A DNA stretch of 47,833 nucleotides, from positions 679,974 to 727,806 of the forward strand of contig NZ_ML974130.1 in the NCBI RefSeq assembly GCF_004143485.2, read 5' to 3'. Source of the stretch: Halorussus amylolyticus. Lineage in GTDB: Archaea; Halobacteriota; Halobacteria; Halobacteriales; Haladaptataceae. Under the pieces are notes generated by a model. The model was not told the origin of the DNA and did no database searches. It saw only the letters and a list, made by a program, of their open reading frames with translations. Of the stretch, positions 14,688-23,458 are shown one piece after another (the stretch's first letter is position 1; each line of letters opens with the position of its first letter). Position numbers and translations under genes: made by a program.

Positions 14688-15881
14688 ATGAGCTACAAAA
14701 TCGGTCTCGTCGGCAAGCCCTCGGTGGGCAAATCGACGTTCTTCAACGCGGCAACGATGAACGACGTACCCGAGGGCGCGTACCCCTTCACGACAATCGA
14801 CCCCTCGGTCGGCGAAGCCTACGTCCGGGTCGAGTGCGCCGCCCCGGAGTTCGACGAGGAGTGCACCCCGAACGTCGGCTTCTGCGAGGACGGCACCCGA
14901 TTCGTCCCCGCGAAACTGGTGGACGTGGCGGGTCTCGTCCCCGGCGCACACGAGGGGAGAGGGCTGGGAAATCAGTTCCTCACCGACCTCAACGAGGCCG
15001 ACGTGCTGGTCCACGTCGTGGACTTCTCAGGCACGACCGACCTCGAAGGCGAACCCGTCGAGGACCACGACCCCCGCGAGGACGTGGAGTTCCTAGAAGA
15101 GGAACTCGACATGTGGTACCTCGAAGTGCTCGAAAAGGGCATCACGCGCTACGAATCGGGCTACGACGGCGAAGACGACGAGATTGAAATCGAACTCGCC
15201 GAACAGATGAGCGCGTTCCGAATCAACAAGGACGAAATCAAGCGCGAAATCCTCTCGCTCGACCTCGAACTCGACCCCGAGACGTGGGACGACGCCGACC
15301 GCGAGGACCTCGCCCGCGAGATTCGGAAGGTGACCAAGCCGATGGTAATCGCCGCGAACAAGATGGACACGCCCGAAGCGCAGGCCAACTTCGAGGAGAT
15401 AACGAGCGACCCCGACTACGACCACCTCACGTTCGTCCCGGTCAGCGCCCACGCCGAGAAGGCGCTCAAGAACGCCGACGAACAGGGCGCGGTCGAGTAC
15501 CGACCCGGCGACTCCGACTTCGAAATCGTGGGCGAGGTCGCCGACGAACAGCGCGCCGGACTCGAAGCCATCGAATCGTTCGTGGCCGAGTACGACGGCA
15601 CCGGCGTTCAGCGCGCGCTCGAAACCGCGCTGTTCGACGAACTCGGCATGGTGCCCATCTTCCCCGGCGGCGCGAACGGACTCGGCAACGAACGCGGCGA
15701 GGTCCTGCCCGACTGCTTCCTCCTGCCCGAGGGTTCGACCGCCGAGGACTTCGCGTACCACATCCACTCCGATTTGGGCGAGGGCTTCCTTCACGGCATC
15801 GACTGCCGAACCAACCGGCAGGTCGGCGCGAACACCGAACTCGACGGTCGGGACGTAATTGACATAGTCTCCACGAACTGA
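14688..15881 (+). CDS. YchF/Obg-like translation-associated GTPase
   Basis: A P-loop NTPase of the Obg/YchF group, 397 aa, normally ribosome-associated. G1 is GKPSVGKST (residues ~8-16). The G2 region has YPFTTIDPSVGEAYV, G3 is LVDVAGLVPGAHEGRGLGNQ, and the specificity motif is NKMD (~223). A TGS-like C-terminal segment (LPDCFLLPEGSTAEDFAYHI, then HSDLGEGFLHGID) closes the protein. The archaeal branch carries an extended middle domain, as here. The TGA lies within the promoter of the next gene, a zinc-ribbon protein, so the two are tightly packed. Confidence 0.95.
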   Translation: MSYKIGLVGKPSVGKSTFFNAATMNDVPEGAYPFTTIDPSVGEAYVRVECAAPEFDEECTPNVGFCEDGTRFVPAKLVDVAGLVPGAHEGRGLGNQFLTDLNEADVLVHVVDFSGTTDLEGEPVEDHDPREDVEFLEEELDMWYLEVLEKGITRYESGYDGEDDEIEIELAEQMSAFRINKDEIKREILSLDLELDPETWDDADREDLAREIRKVTKPMVIAANKMDTPEAQANFEEITSDPDYDHLTFVPVSAHAEKALKNADEQGAVEYRPGDSDFEIVGEVADEQRAGLEAIESFVAEYDGTGVQRALETALFDELGMVPIFPGGANGLGNERGEVLPDCFLLPEGSTAEDFAYHIHSDLGEGFLHGIDCRTNRQVGANTELDGRDVIDIVSTN

Positions 15882-15882
15882 G

Positions 15883-15889
15883 ATTTAAG
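15883..15889 (+). promoter_or_regulatory. TATA-like box before the first zinc-ribbon gene
   Basis: ATTTAAG lies 25-31 bases before the ATG at 15914 and immediately follows the GTPase stop codon, giving the small gene its own leaderless transcript. Confidence 0.5.
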
Positions 15890-15913
15890 AGTCGGGAACG
15901 CCTCTTTGCGGGT

Positions 15914-16117
15914 ATGGACGTAGACCCGCGGTGTCCCGATTGTGGCGTGACGATGGAGCGAACCAAGATTCAGACCGGCGACGGATTCGGTCTCAGCGTC
16001 AAGACCGGCGAGAAAGCTGGCGGTCTGCTCGGGTCGCTGGGGGTGAACAAGTCGCTCGACGTGTCGCCCCGGATGTGCCCAGAATGTGGACTCGTCCGCC
16101 TCTACGCCGAGGAGTGA
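15914..16117 (+). CDS. Zinc-ribbon protein, copy 1
   Basis: A 67-aa protein with two CxxC knuckles, CPDCGVTM near the N-terminus and CPECGLVRLYAEE at the C-terminus, separated by ~55 residues that include a glycine-rich turn (GEKAGGLLGSLGVNKSLDVS). The four cysteines probably hold one zinc. Its neighbour 63 bases downstream is a clear paralogue with the same architecture and ending. Role unknown; such proteins often bind nucleic acid or act as small adaptors. Confidence 0.8.
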   Translation: MDVDPRCPDCGVTMERTKIQTGDGFGLSVKTGEKAGGLLGSLGVNKSLDVSPRMCPECGLVRLYAEE

Positions 16118-16179
16118 CGCCGGAGCGCACATTACCGACTAACCGACATGTTTTTCGCGCAGCGGCGACCACAGACCGT

Positions 16180-16380
16180 ATGGCCGACGACGCGCGGTGT
16201 CCCGACTGCGGGGTGACGCTGGCGGAAGCCGACCTGTTCACCGGGCAGGGCGACCTGAAGGTCCGAACCGAAACCGACGAGGACGGCGTGCTCGCCGCGG
16301 TCGGGGTGGCGAAGGCGTTGGAAGTGTCGCCCCGGCGGTGTCCCGACTGCGGACTGGTGCGATTCTACGCCGAGGAGTGA
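16180..16380 (+). CDS. Zinc-ribbon protein, copy 2
   Basis: A 66-aa paralogue of the preceding gene. It has CPDCGVTLAEADLF, a central LAAVGVAKALEVSPR matching the GSLGVNKSLDVSPR of copy 1, and the ending CPDCGLVRFYAEE. The pair is a tandem duplication that has since diverged. The spacer between them contains no strong TATA box, so cotranscription is possible. Start set at the ATG at 16180 just before the first CxxC. Confidence 0.8.
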   Translation: MADDARCPDCGVTLAEADLFTGQGDLKVRTETDEDGVLAAVGVAKALEVSPRRCPDCGLVRFYAEE

Positions 16381-16402
16381 GATTCGAACGACGACCCGGC
16401 GC

Positions 16403-16729
16403 TCAGTCCCGGTCGTCGTCCCCTCCGGGAAGCCGACGGACCGCCTTCTCCCACCTGTCTTTGGCCGCCTGTCCGGGGTCCGCGAACGGGTCGTACGTGA
16501 TGTCCTCGGCCGTCCCGAGGTGGGTTCGACCGTCGCCGTCGGTGGTCGTCCGCCACACGCCGACGGCCGTCGCGGTCACCAACGACGCGAACAAGAACGC
16601 CAACAGGACGCTGGCGAAGTCATCGAAGGGGAGCGCCACGAAGAGCAGGACCAGCAGAAGCGCGACCAGTTGGAACGCGTAGAGGAGGCGACCGAGCCAG
16701 TCGCCCGGAAGCCCGATACTTCGTCCCAT
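16403..16729 (-). CDS. Two-helix membrane protein
   Basis: A 108-aa protein with a cytoplasmic N-terminus (MGRSIGLPGDWLGRLLYAFQ), two hydrophobic segments (LVALLLVLLFVALPF and FASVLLAFLFASLVTATAVGVW) and an acidic tail with YDPFADPGQAAKDRWEKAVR. No family recognised. An AT-rich stretch near 16757-16765 lies about 30 bases before the ATG at 16729, which favours that start over the ATG at 16753. Confidence 0.65.
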   Translation of the reverse strand: MGRSIGLPGDWLGRLLYAFQLVALLLVLLFVALPFDDFASVLLAFLFASLVTATAVGVWRTTTDGDGRTHLGTAEDITYDPFADPGQAAKDRWEKAVRRLPGGDDDRD

Positions 16730-16821
16730 CTCTCGTCCGGGTACTCGAACCACGGGCTACTAATCGTTTTTCCCGCGACACCTGCACGATTCGGCGAAAC
16801 ACGCCAGGGTTCGAATCGCGA

Positions 16822-17391
16822 CTACGCCGACGCGACTCGCATCGCGACCGCGACGGTCGCGGCCGCGAGGAGTCCCCACAGGAGAAGTCCGCCGACCCCC
16901 ACCATCGCCGAGAGCGCGCCGACCGCCGCGAACGCCGCGAGCGCGCCGAAAGCCTTGCGCGCCGCGGACTTCGCGTCGTCGGACAGCACCCGGTCGATTC
17001 CCGACCGCCTGTCCGGCCCGAAGACGTAGCCGTATCGCTCGCGGCGCGCTCGGTCCCTCGTCTCGGGGTCGTCACGCTCGCGAACGTAGTCGAACTCGCT
17101 GGCCGCACACTCCGGGCAGTACGCCAGCGCGACCGCCGACTCGGTGCCGGTCGCCCGATGGACCGTATCGACTCCGACCACGACCGCCTCCTCAATGGGG
17201 ACGTAGCCGTCACGTCGCGGGCAGTAGCCGGGGTAGCGTTCGCACGTCACCACCTCGACCCGCTCGGTGGCCGGGAGACCGAGCGTCTCGGTCTCGACGG
17301 GAGTCCCGTCGGTGCCGAGTTCGACCGGGCGTTCGACGTCAACGGTCGTATCGCGACGTATCGTTTCCGTCTCGAAGCGTTCCTGAGTCAT
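16822..17391 (-). CDS. Cys-containing membrane-anchored protein
   Basis: A 189-aa protein with a soluble N-terminal part and two C-terminal hydrophobic helices (AAFAAVGALSAMVGVGGLLL and LLAAATVAVAMRVASA). The soluble part has CERYPGYCPRRDGYVP and, ~40 residues later, YCPECAASEFDYV. These four cysteines (C-x6-C ... C-x2-C) could form a zinc site. No family recognised. Start placed at MTQERFETET (17391), because an AT-rich GATATACATTG lies about 30 bases upstream (near 17424-17434); the ORF also opens at 17421. It is divergent from the small gene at 17456. Confidence 0.65.
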   Translation of the reverse strand: MTQERFETETIRRDTTVDVERPVELGTDGTPVETETLGLPATERVEVVTCERYPGYCPRRDGYVPIEEAVVVGVDTVHRATGTESAVALAYCPECAASEFDYVRERDDPETRDRARRERYGYVFGPDRRSGIDRVLSDDAKSAARKAFGALAAFAAVGALSAMVGVGGLLLWGLLAAATVAVAMRVASA

Positions 17392-17455
17392 GGGTTGTGA
17401 GCGCCGCCACTCTCGTTTCAATGTATATCGCCTATTTCCTTAGCAGTTGGGACCG

Positions 17456-17614
17456 GTGGAGGAGTTCAGATGGGTCGCGCTCGTCCTGCTTTCGGTTTCC
17501 AGTGCGCTCAGTGCCGCGATTGCGTTCGACACGATGCGGACAGATTTCGCGTCCGTTCTGGTCGCGTTTGCCGCCGCGAGTCTGGTGAGCGCGTGGTATT
17601 TCAAAACCCGGTAA
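17456..17614 (+). CDS. 52-aa small membrane protein, GTG start
   Basis: It reads (M)EEFRWVALVLLSVSSAL at the start and ends SLVSAWYFKTR. Two short hydrophobic segments flank a polar FDTMRTDF turn. A TATA-like CCTATTTCCT (17431-17440) sits 16-25 bases before the GTG, which supports a leaderless transcript. Family unknown. Confidence 0.55.
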   Translation: MEEFRWVALVLLSVSSALSAAIAFDTMRTDFASVLVAFAAASLVSAWYFKTR

Positions 17615-17704
17615 GGTGTCACGGGGGACAATACTGGGTGTCACAGCGAGCACTACCCGACGAGACAGCAGGTGACGACGCCCGCTTTAGCAACGAATCG
17701 ACGG

Positions 17705-17712
17705 GATTTAAG
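17705..17712 (+). promoter_or_regulatory. TATA-like box of sucCD
   Basis: GATTTAAG lies 27-34 bases before the sucC ATG. Confidence 0.5.
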
Positions 17713-17738
17713 CGACCGGCGAACGCCGTTTCGAACGC

Positions 17739-18881
17739 ATGAAACTCCACGAGTATCAGGCGAAGCGCGTCTTCGCCGATGCAGGAATTCCGACGCCAGC
17801 GTCGGCGCTGGCGTCGTCCGTAGACGAGGTCGTCGATGCCGCGGAGGAAATCGGCTATCCCGTCGCGGTGAAGGCACAGGTACACGTCGGCGGCCGCGGA
17901 AAGGCCGGGGGCATCAAGCTCGCCGACGACCGCGAGGAGGCCGAACAGGCCGCCGAGGACATCCTCGGTATGGACCTCAAGGGCTACACCGTCGAGGAGG
18001 TGCTGGTCGAGGAGGCCGTGAACTTCAAGAACGAACTCTACGTCGGCGTCACGATGGACCGCGGCGAGGGCGAGCCGGTCGCGATGGTCTCGACCAAGGG
18101 CGGGGTCAACATCGAGGAAGTCGCCGAGGAGGACCCCGACGCCATCGCGCGCGAGCACGTCGACCCCGCGTTCGGGATGCACGGCTATCAGGCCCGGAAG
18201 GTCGTCTACGACGCCGGAGTCCCCCGCGAAGTCGCCTCCGACGTGGCCTCCGTCCTCTCGACGCTGTTTCAGCTCTGGGACGACCGCGACGCGAGCGACA
18301 TCGAGGTCAATCCCCTGATGATTACCGAGGACGACGAGGTCGTCGCCGCCGACGCCGTGATGAACATCGACGACGACGCACTGTTCCGCCAGCCGGACCT
18401 CGCCGAGATGGAGGACGAGACGTACGAGGACGACCTCGAACGCAAGGCCGGGGAGTACGGCTTCGACTACGTTCGGCTCTCGGGTAACACCGGCATCATC
18501 GGTAACGGCGCAGGTCTCGTGATGACGACGCTCGACCTCGTGGACTACTACGGCGGGTCGCCCGCCAACTTCCTCGACATCGGGGGCGGCGCGAAGGCCG
18601 ACCGCGTGGCGAACGCGCTCGACATGGTGTTCTCCGACGAGAACGTCGATGCGGTCGTATTCAACATCTTCGGCGGCATCACCCGGGGCGACGAGGTCGC
18701 GAAGGGTATCAACTCCGCGCTCGAACAGTTCGACGAGATTCCCAAGCGCGTGGTCGTCCGACTCGCGGGCACCAACGCCGAGGAGGGTCGCGAGATTCTG
18801 AACGACGAACTCGTGACGGTCGAGGAGACCCTCGAAGACGCGGTTCAGCGCGCGGTCGAGTACGCGGAGGTGGAAGCATGA
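17739..18881 (+). CDS. sucC: Succinyl-CoA synthetase beta subunit
   Basis: The ADP-forming beta subunit, 380 aa, which couples succinyl-CoA cleavage to ATP synthesis in the citric acid cycle. The N-terminal ATP-grasp begins [20 protein letters not shown] and has [19 protein letters not shown] (nucleotide-binding Lys/Gly loop). The C-terminal CoA-ligase domain carries [34 protein letters not shown] and [17 protein letters not shown]. It is full length. The stop codon overlaps the sucD start by ATGA, so the two subunits are translationally coupled in one operon. Confidence 0.97.
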   Translation: MKLHEYQAKRVFADAGIPTPASALASSVDEVVDAAEEIGYPVAVKAQVHVGGRGKAGGIKLADDREEAEQAAEDILGMDLKGYTVEEVLVEEAVNFKNELYVGVTMDRGEGEPVAMVSTKGGVNIEEVAEEDPDAIAREHVDPAFGMHGYQARKVVYDAGVPREVASDVASVLSTLFQLWDDRDASDIEVNPLMITEDDEVVAADAVMNIDDDALFRQPDLAEMEDETYEDDLERKAGEYGFDYVRLSGNTGIIGNGAGLVMTTLDLVDYYGGSPANFLDIGGGAKADRVANALDMVFSDENVDAVVFNIFGGITRGDEVAKGINSALEQFDEIPKRVVVRLAGTNAEEGREILNDELVTVEETLEDAVQRAVEYAEVEA

Positions 18882-19747
18882 GTATTCTAGTCGACGAGGA
18901 CACCAGAGTCGTCGTACAGGGCATCACGGGTGGCGAAGGGAAGTTCCACACCCAGCAGATGATGGAGTACGGCACCAACGTCGTGGCTGGCGCGGTGCCC
19001 GGCAAGGGCGGCCAAGAAGTCGAAGGCGTGCCGGTCTACGACACCGTCGAGCAGGCCGCGCGCGAGGAGGATGCCGACGCGTCGGTCGTGTTCGTCCCGC
19101 CCGCGTTCGCCGCGGACGCCGTGTTCGAGGCGCTCGACGCGCCGCTCGACCTCGTGGTCGCCATCACCGAGGGCATTCCGACCCAGGACATGGCGAAGGT
19201 CAACAAGCGCCTCTCGGAAGTCGATACGCGGCTTCTCGGCCCGAACTGTCCCGGCATCATCACCCCCGGTGAGTCGAAACTCGGCATCCTGCCGGGCAAC
19301 ATCTTCGAATCGGGTAACGTCGGTCTCGTCTCGCGCTCCGGGACGCTGACCTACCAAGTCGTGGACAATCTCACGAGCCGAGGAATCGGCCAGACCACCG
19401 CCATCGGTATCGGCGGCGACCCCATCATCGGGACCGACTTCATCGACGCCCTCGAACTGTTCGAGGCCGACGAGGACACCGAAGCGGTCGTGATGTGCGG
19501 CGAAATCGGCGGCGAGGACGAAGAAGACGCCGCTCAATTCATCGCGGAGAACATGGACACGCCGGTCGCTGGCTTCATCGCGGGCCGGACCGCGCCGCCG
19601 GGCAAACGCATGGGTCACGCCGGAGCCATCGTCTCTGGAAGCGGCACCGGCACAGCAGAAAGCAAAATCGACGCGCTGAACGACGCTGGCGTTCCGGTGG
19701 GCGACACCCCCAACGAGGTCGCCGACCACATAGAAGACTTCCTGTAG
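18878..19747 (+). CDS. sucD: Succinyl-CoA synthetase alpha subunit
   Basis: The alpha subunit, 289 aa, which binds CoA and carries the phosphohistidine. The CoA-binding Rossmann part has [21 protein letters not shown], here quoted as [17 protein letters not shown]. The ligase part has [37 protein letters not shown] and [19 protein letters not shown], in which His247 is the phosphorylated residue. All catalytic elements are present. It is the last gene of the sucCD operon and converges with nuoCD over a ~40-base T-rich spacer. Confidence 0.97.
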   Translation: MSILVDEDTRVVVQGITGGEGKFHTQQMMEYGTNVVAGAVPGKGGQEVEGVPVYDTVEQAAREEDADASVVFVPPAFAADAVFEALDAPLDLVVAITEGIPTQDMAKVNKRLSEVDTRLLGPNCPGIITPGESKLGILPGNIFESGNVGLVSRSGTLTYQVVDNLTSRGIGQTTAIGIGGDPIIGTDFIDALELFEADEDTEAVVMCGEIGGEDEEDAAQFIAENMDTPVAGFIAGRTAPPGKRMGHAGAIVSGSGTGTAESKIDALNDAGVPVGDTPNEVADHIEDFL

Positions 19748-19790
19748 CGCGCTCGTTTCTTCCGTTTTCCGTTTCTCTCGTTCTGCGGTT

Positions 19791-21500
19791 TTATCGGTCC
19801 ACCGACCCCAACACGATGTCGAGACTGCCGAGCGACGCCACCAAGTCGGGGACGTACTCGCCGGTCGCCATCGCCTCCAGCGAGTGGAGATTGTTGAAAC
19901 ACGGGCTCCGAATCTTGAACCGAGCGGGCTGAGAGGTACCGTCCGACCGAATGTAGACGCCCATCTCGCCCTTCGCGGCTTCGACTGCGCGATACACTTC
20001 GGTGTCGGGGTCGGGCTTGATAGTTCGAGGGACGTTGCTCTGGATGGTGCGTTCGTCTTCGGGCCAGTCTTCGAGCAGGTCGAGACACTGTTCGATTATC
20101 TTCGCGGATTCTTCGACCTCCTGCATTCGGACCAGCAGGCGGGCGTAGTTGTCGCCGTAGGGTTCGGTCACGACGTTCCAGTCGAGTTCGTCGTAGTAGC
20201 CGTACGGGTCGTCGCGCCGGAGGTCGTAATCGATGCCCGACGCGCGAGCGACCGGGCCGGTACAGCCGTACGCCTTGGCGGTTTCGGCGTTGATGACGCC
20301 GGTATCGACCGTCCGCTTCTGGAAGATTTCGTTGCCGGTCATCAGGTCGTGGTACTCCTCGACGTGTTCGGGGAGTTCGTCGAGGAAGTCCCGGACTTTG
20401 TCGAACCACTCCTCGCGGGGTTCGGGCAGGTCCCAGACGACCCCGCCGAGTCGGAAGTAGTTGAACATCATGCGCTGGCCCGTCAGGTCTTCGAGGATGT
20501 TCTGGACGATTTCGCGGTCCCGAACCGAGTACATGAAGATGGCGGTGAAGTCGCCGTACACGTCGAGCGCGAACGTCCCGAGCGCGAGCATGTGGCCCAT
20601 GATGCGGCCGAACTCGACCGCCATCGTCCGGAGGATTTGGGCGTACTCGGGCACCTCGATGTCGGCCAGCGCCTCGGCGGTCCGGGCGTACGCCCATTCG
20701 TTGGGCATGTTGGCAGTGTAGTCCCACCTGTCGGGGTACGGCATGATTTCGTACCGGTAGTTCTTGTCCTGACACATCTGTTCCTCACATCGGTGGAGGT
20801 AGCCGATGTCTGGTTCCACGTCGGCGACCTGCTCGCCGTCGAGGACGGTCTTGAGGTGGAGGACACCGTGGGTCGCTGGGTGGTGTGGCCCGATGTTGAG
20901 GAACATCGTGTCCGACCCCGAATTCGAATTCTCGTCCGCTTTCGACTGGGATTCGGTCCGGTGCTGGGTGTCGGTCAGTGGATTCACGTGCTCTTTCAGG
21001 GTGACGATTTGGGGCTTGTCTTGGTCGTAATCGAGGCCGAGGGGGTGGCCCTGCCACGTCTCGGGCAGGAGAATCCGCCGGAGGTCGGGGTGGCCCACGT
21101 ACTCGATACCCACGAGGTCGTACGCCTCGCGCTCGTGCCACTCGGCGGTCTTGTAAATCGGCGCGGCCGACTCGCTGACCGGGTTCTCCTTGTCCGCCGG
21201 AACGACCACGCTGAGTTCCTGACTCCGGTCGGCGTACTTCGTGAGGTGGTAGATGCTCTCGTAGCGGTCGGCGTACTCCTGGGCAGTCAGAAGCGAGAGG
21301 TGGTCGAACCCCGCCTCCCGCTTGAGCGTCCCGAGGACCGACTGGACCTCGTTCGGTCGTATCACGAATCCCTCGGCGTTGATGTGGTTCTCCCTGCTCG
21401 TCACCCGGTCGCCGAGCAGGGCTTCGAGTGCGTCGAAATCGACGTGCTCGACCTGCGTCTGTTCGGCTACTCCCGGTTCTGATTCCGATGTCTCGCTCAT
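19791..21500 (-). CDS. nuoCD: NuoCD fusion, complex I peripheral subunit, standing alone
   Basis: A 569-aa fusion of the NuoC (30-kDa) and NuoD (49-kDa) subunits of NADH-dehydrogenase-like complex I, as in haloarchaea. The NuoC part (~1-170) ends in REAYDLVGIEYVGHPDLRRI and LLPETWQGHPL. A Ser/Asn-rich linker (~185-200) follows, then NuoD with MFLNIGPHHPATHG (quinone-site His), GYLHRCEEQMC, NILEDLTGQRMMFNYFRLGG and the C-terminal DLVASLGSLDIVLGSVDR. It appears intact. Unusually, no other nuo genes flank it: upstream is a Q-rich protein and downstream the convergent sucD. It may be a second or relocated copy. Confidence 0.95.
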   Translation of the reverse strand: MSETSESEPGVAEQTQVEHVDFDALEALLGDRVTSRENHINAEGFVIRPNEVQSVLGTLKREAGFDHLSLLTAQEYADRYESIYHLTKYADRSQELSVVVPADKENPVSESAAPIYKTAEWHEREAYDLVGIEYVGHPDLRRILLPETWQGHPLGLDYDQDKPQIVTLKEHVNPLTDTQHRTESQSKADENSNSGSDTMFLNIGPHHPATHGVLHLKTVLDGEQVADVEPDIGYLHRCEEQMCQDKNYRYEIMPYPDRWDYTANMPNEWAYARTAEALADIEVPEYAQILRTMAVEFGRIMGHMLALGTFALDVYGDFTAIFMYSVRDREIVQNILEDLTGQRMMFNYFRLGGVVWDLPEPREEWFDKVRDFLDELPEHVEEYHDLMTGNEIFQKRTVDTGVINAETAKAYGCTGPVARASGIDYDLRRDDPYGYYDELDWNVVTEPYGDNYARLLVRMQEVEESAKIIEQCLDLLEDWPEDERTIQSNVPRTIKPDPDTEVYRAVEAAKGEMGVYIRSDGTSQPARFKIRSPCFNNLHSLEAMATGEYVPDLVASLGSLDIVLGSVDR

Positions 21501-21656
21501 TGTAACTCACACGGGGGTAGCGCGACTCGGCGGTCCTCGACTGTCGCGTACGCGCCCCCATTCCCCCGTCTGGAGTACCCGACTGACGGCAATAGGACTA
21601 CCGCTTGTCATCTTCTGACGGTCCGTCGAAAAAAGCGCGGAATCGGGTCGTCGGGC

Positions 21657-22241
21657 TCAGTACTGGGGCGTCTGCTCGCGCTCTTGGCCGCGCGCCCGGC
21701 CGCCGTGGCGCTGTTCCTCGTAGCCCCGGCCCTGCGACTGGCTCTGTTGGCCCTGTTCGTGCTGTTGGCCCTGCTGGCTCCCGTGCTGGCCCTGCTGGGA
21801 GTGGCGTTCGCCGCCCTGCTGGCTCTCGCCGCGCATCGCGGTCTGCTGGACCGGGCTGAAACTCCCCTCGGAGCTTCCGCCGTACTGGTTCTGCTCGCGC
21901 TGGCCCTGTTGTTGGCCGGATTGCTGGTGCTGTTGGCCCGACTGCTGATACCGACCTCCTTCGCCACCTTGCTGGTGGCGACTCTGCTGACCTTGCTGAC
22001 CTTGCTGGCCCTGCTGGCCGCGTCTCCGCCGACTTCCGTATCGGCGGCCCTGCTGACTCTGTTGGCCATGCTGACCCTGCTGTTTTTGCTGACCGTGTTG
22101 TCCGTGCTGACCTTGCTGGCCCTGCTGCTGGCTTCGTCCTCGCTCTCGTCCGCCTGAGGAGTACCGGTCTCGCTGGCTCCCCTGTTGGCTCTCTTGGTCG
22201 CGGTTGCGCCACTGCTCTCGGTTCGGATTCTGTTGTGTCAT
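21657..22241 (-). CDS. Q/G/R/H-rich low-complexity protein
   Basis: A 194-aa protein made almost only of Gln, Gly, Arg, Ser and His, with no Cys, almost no hydrophobic residues and a positive charge. This is the reverse of the acidic haloarchaeal norm. Repeated patterns such as QQGQQGQHGQHGQQ dominate residues ~38-85 and ~145-170, with more varied parts at the start (REQWRNRDQESQQGSQRDRY) and at GSFSPVQQTAMRGES. It resembles prion-like or RNA-binding low-complexity regions. Lack of stop codons over the whole frame and a plausible ATG support translation. It lies directly upstream of nuoCD on the same strand; role unknown. Confidence 0.7.
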   Translation of the reverse strand: MTQQNPNREQWRNRDQESQQGSQRDRYSSGGRERGRSQQQGQQGQHGQHGQQKQQGQHGQQSQQGRRYGSRRRRGQQGQQGQQGQQSRHQQGGEGGRYQQSGQQHQQSGQQQGQREQNQYGGSSEGSFSPVQQTAMRGESQQGGERHSQQGQHGSQQGQQHEQGQQSQSQGRGYEEQRHGGRARGQEREQTPQY

Positions 22242-22351
22242 TAGTCTCTCCCCCGTCGAACTACTCGCCGCGACTTTCCTTAGGTGTACTGGGCGGAGGC
22301 TGACAGAATCGCCCGACGGCGGCGAGAAGCGCTTCTTCGGCGCAGTTGGGC

Positions 22352-22359
22352 ACTCTTAA
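22352..22359 (+). promoter_or_regulatory. TATA-like box of the hisC operon
   Basis: ACTCTTAA lies 26-33 bases before the hisC ATG at 22385, which rules against the upstream in-frame start at 22346. Confidence 0.5.
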
Positions 22360-22384
22360 GGCGCGGCGCACACACTTCCCGGAC

Positions 22385-23458
22385 ATGGAACCACGGGACC
22401 TCTCTGCACACACCGTGTATCAGGCCGGACGGGGCGTCGAGGAGGTGGCCCGCGAACTCGGGCTGAACCCCGACGACCTCGTGAAACTCGCGTCGAACGA
22501 GAACCCCTTCGGCCCGAGTCCGGCCGCCGTCGAGGCCATCCGGGAGGCCGCCGCGTCGGCCAACTCCTACCCGAAGGCGTCCCACGCCGACCTCCGCGAG
22601 AAGCTGGCCGACCGATGGTCGGTCGCCCCCGAACAAGTCTGGCTCGGAAACGGCGGCGACGGCGTCCTCGACTATCTGGCTCGCGCCGCGCTCGAACCCG
22701 GCGACACCGTCCTCGTGCCGACGCCCGGCTTCGCCTACTACGGGATGAGCGCGCGCTTCCACCACGGCGAGGTCGCCGAGTACGAACTCTCGAAGGACGA
22801 CGGCTTCGCGCTCGACGCCGAGACGGTCCTCGACGCCTACGACGGCGAGCGCGTCGTCTACCTCACCAGCCCCCACAACCCCTCCGGCGGTCGCTTCTCG
22901 CTCGGCTCGGTCGAGACAATCGCCGACGAGACAGACGACCAGACGCTCGTCGTCGTGGACGAAGCTTACGGCGAGTTCGCCGACGCCCCGAGCGCGGTCG
23001 AACTCCTCGAAGGTCGCGACGATATCGCGGTCCTCCGAACGTTCTCGAAGGTGTACGGTCTCGCGGGCGTCCGGCTCGGGTACGGTATCGTGCCCGACGA
23101 GTGGGCCGACGCCTACGGTCGGGTAAACACCCCCTTCGCCGCGAGCGAAATCGCGTGCCGGGCGGGACTCGCCGCCCTCGACGACCGCGACCACGCCGAG
23201 AAGACGGTCGAGACCGCGGCGTGGGCGCGCGAGTACATCGCCGAAAATCTCGACGCGCCGACGTGGGAGAGCCACGCCAACTTCGTGCTCGCGGAGGTCG
23301 GCGACGGCTCGGCCGTCGCCGACGAACTCCAGCGCCGGGGTATCATCGTCCGCGATTGCACGAGTTTCGGTCTCCCCGAGTGCGTCCGCATCACCTGCGG
23401 GACCGAGGCCGAGACTCGAACGGCGGTCGCCGAGTGCAACGAGGTGCTGGCCGAGTGA
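22385..23458 (+). CDS. hisC: Histidinol-phosphate aminotransferase
   Basis: PLP-dependent aminotransferase of histidine synthesis, 357 aa. It begins MEPRDLSAHTVYQAGRGVEE. Class-II features in order: LVKLASNENPFGPSP, LGNGGDGVLDYLARAAL, VVDEAYGEFADAP (Asp/Tyr), TFSKVYGLAGVRLGYGI with the PLP lysine, and the C-terminal arginine region CVRITCGTEAETR. First of three genes joined by four-base overlaps. Its partners are unrelated to histidine, so the operon probably reflects shared expression only. Substrate specificity within the family is inferred. Confidence 0.93.
   Translation: MEPRDLSAHTVYQAGRGVEEVARELGLNPDDLVKLASNENPFGPSPAAVEAIREAAASANSYPKASHADLREKLADRWSVAPEQVWLGNGGDGVLDYLARAALEPGDTVLVPTPGFAYYGMSARFHHGEVAEYELSKDDGFALDAETVLDAYDGERVVYLTSPHNPSGGRFSLGSVETIADETDDQTLVVVDEAYGEFADAPSAVELLEGRDDIAVLRTFSKVYGLAGVRLGYGIVPDEWADAYGRVNTPFAASEIACRAGLAALDDRDHAEKTVETAAWAREYIAENLDAPTWESHANFVLAEVGDGSAVADELQRRGIIVRDCTSFGLPECVRITCGTEAETRTAVAECNEVLAE

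Noticed and set aside
21684-22157. Plus-strand hydrophobic frame opposite the Q-rich gene
   Set aside because: Its Leu/Ala-rich repeats are what the reverse complement of CAG/CAA-type codons must give; it has no natural start context.
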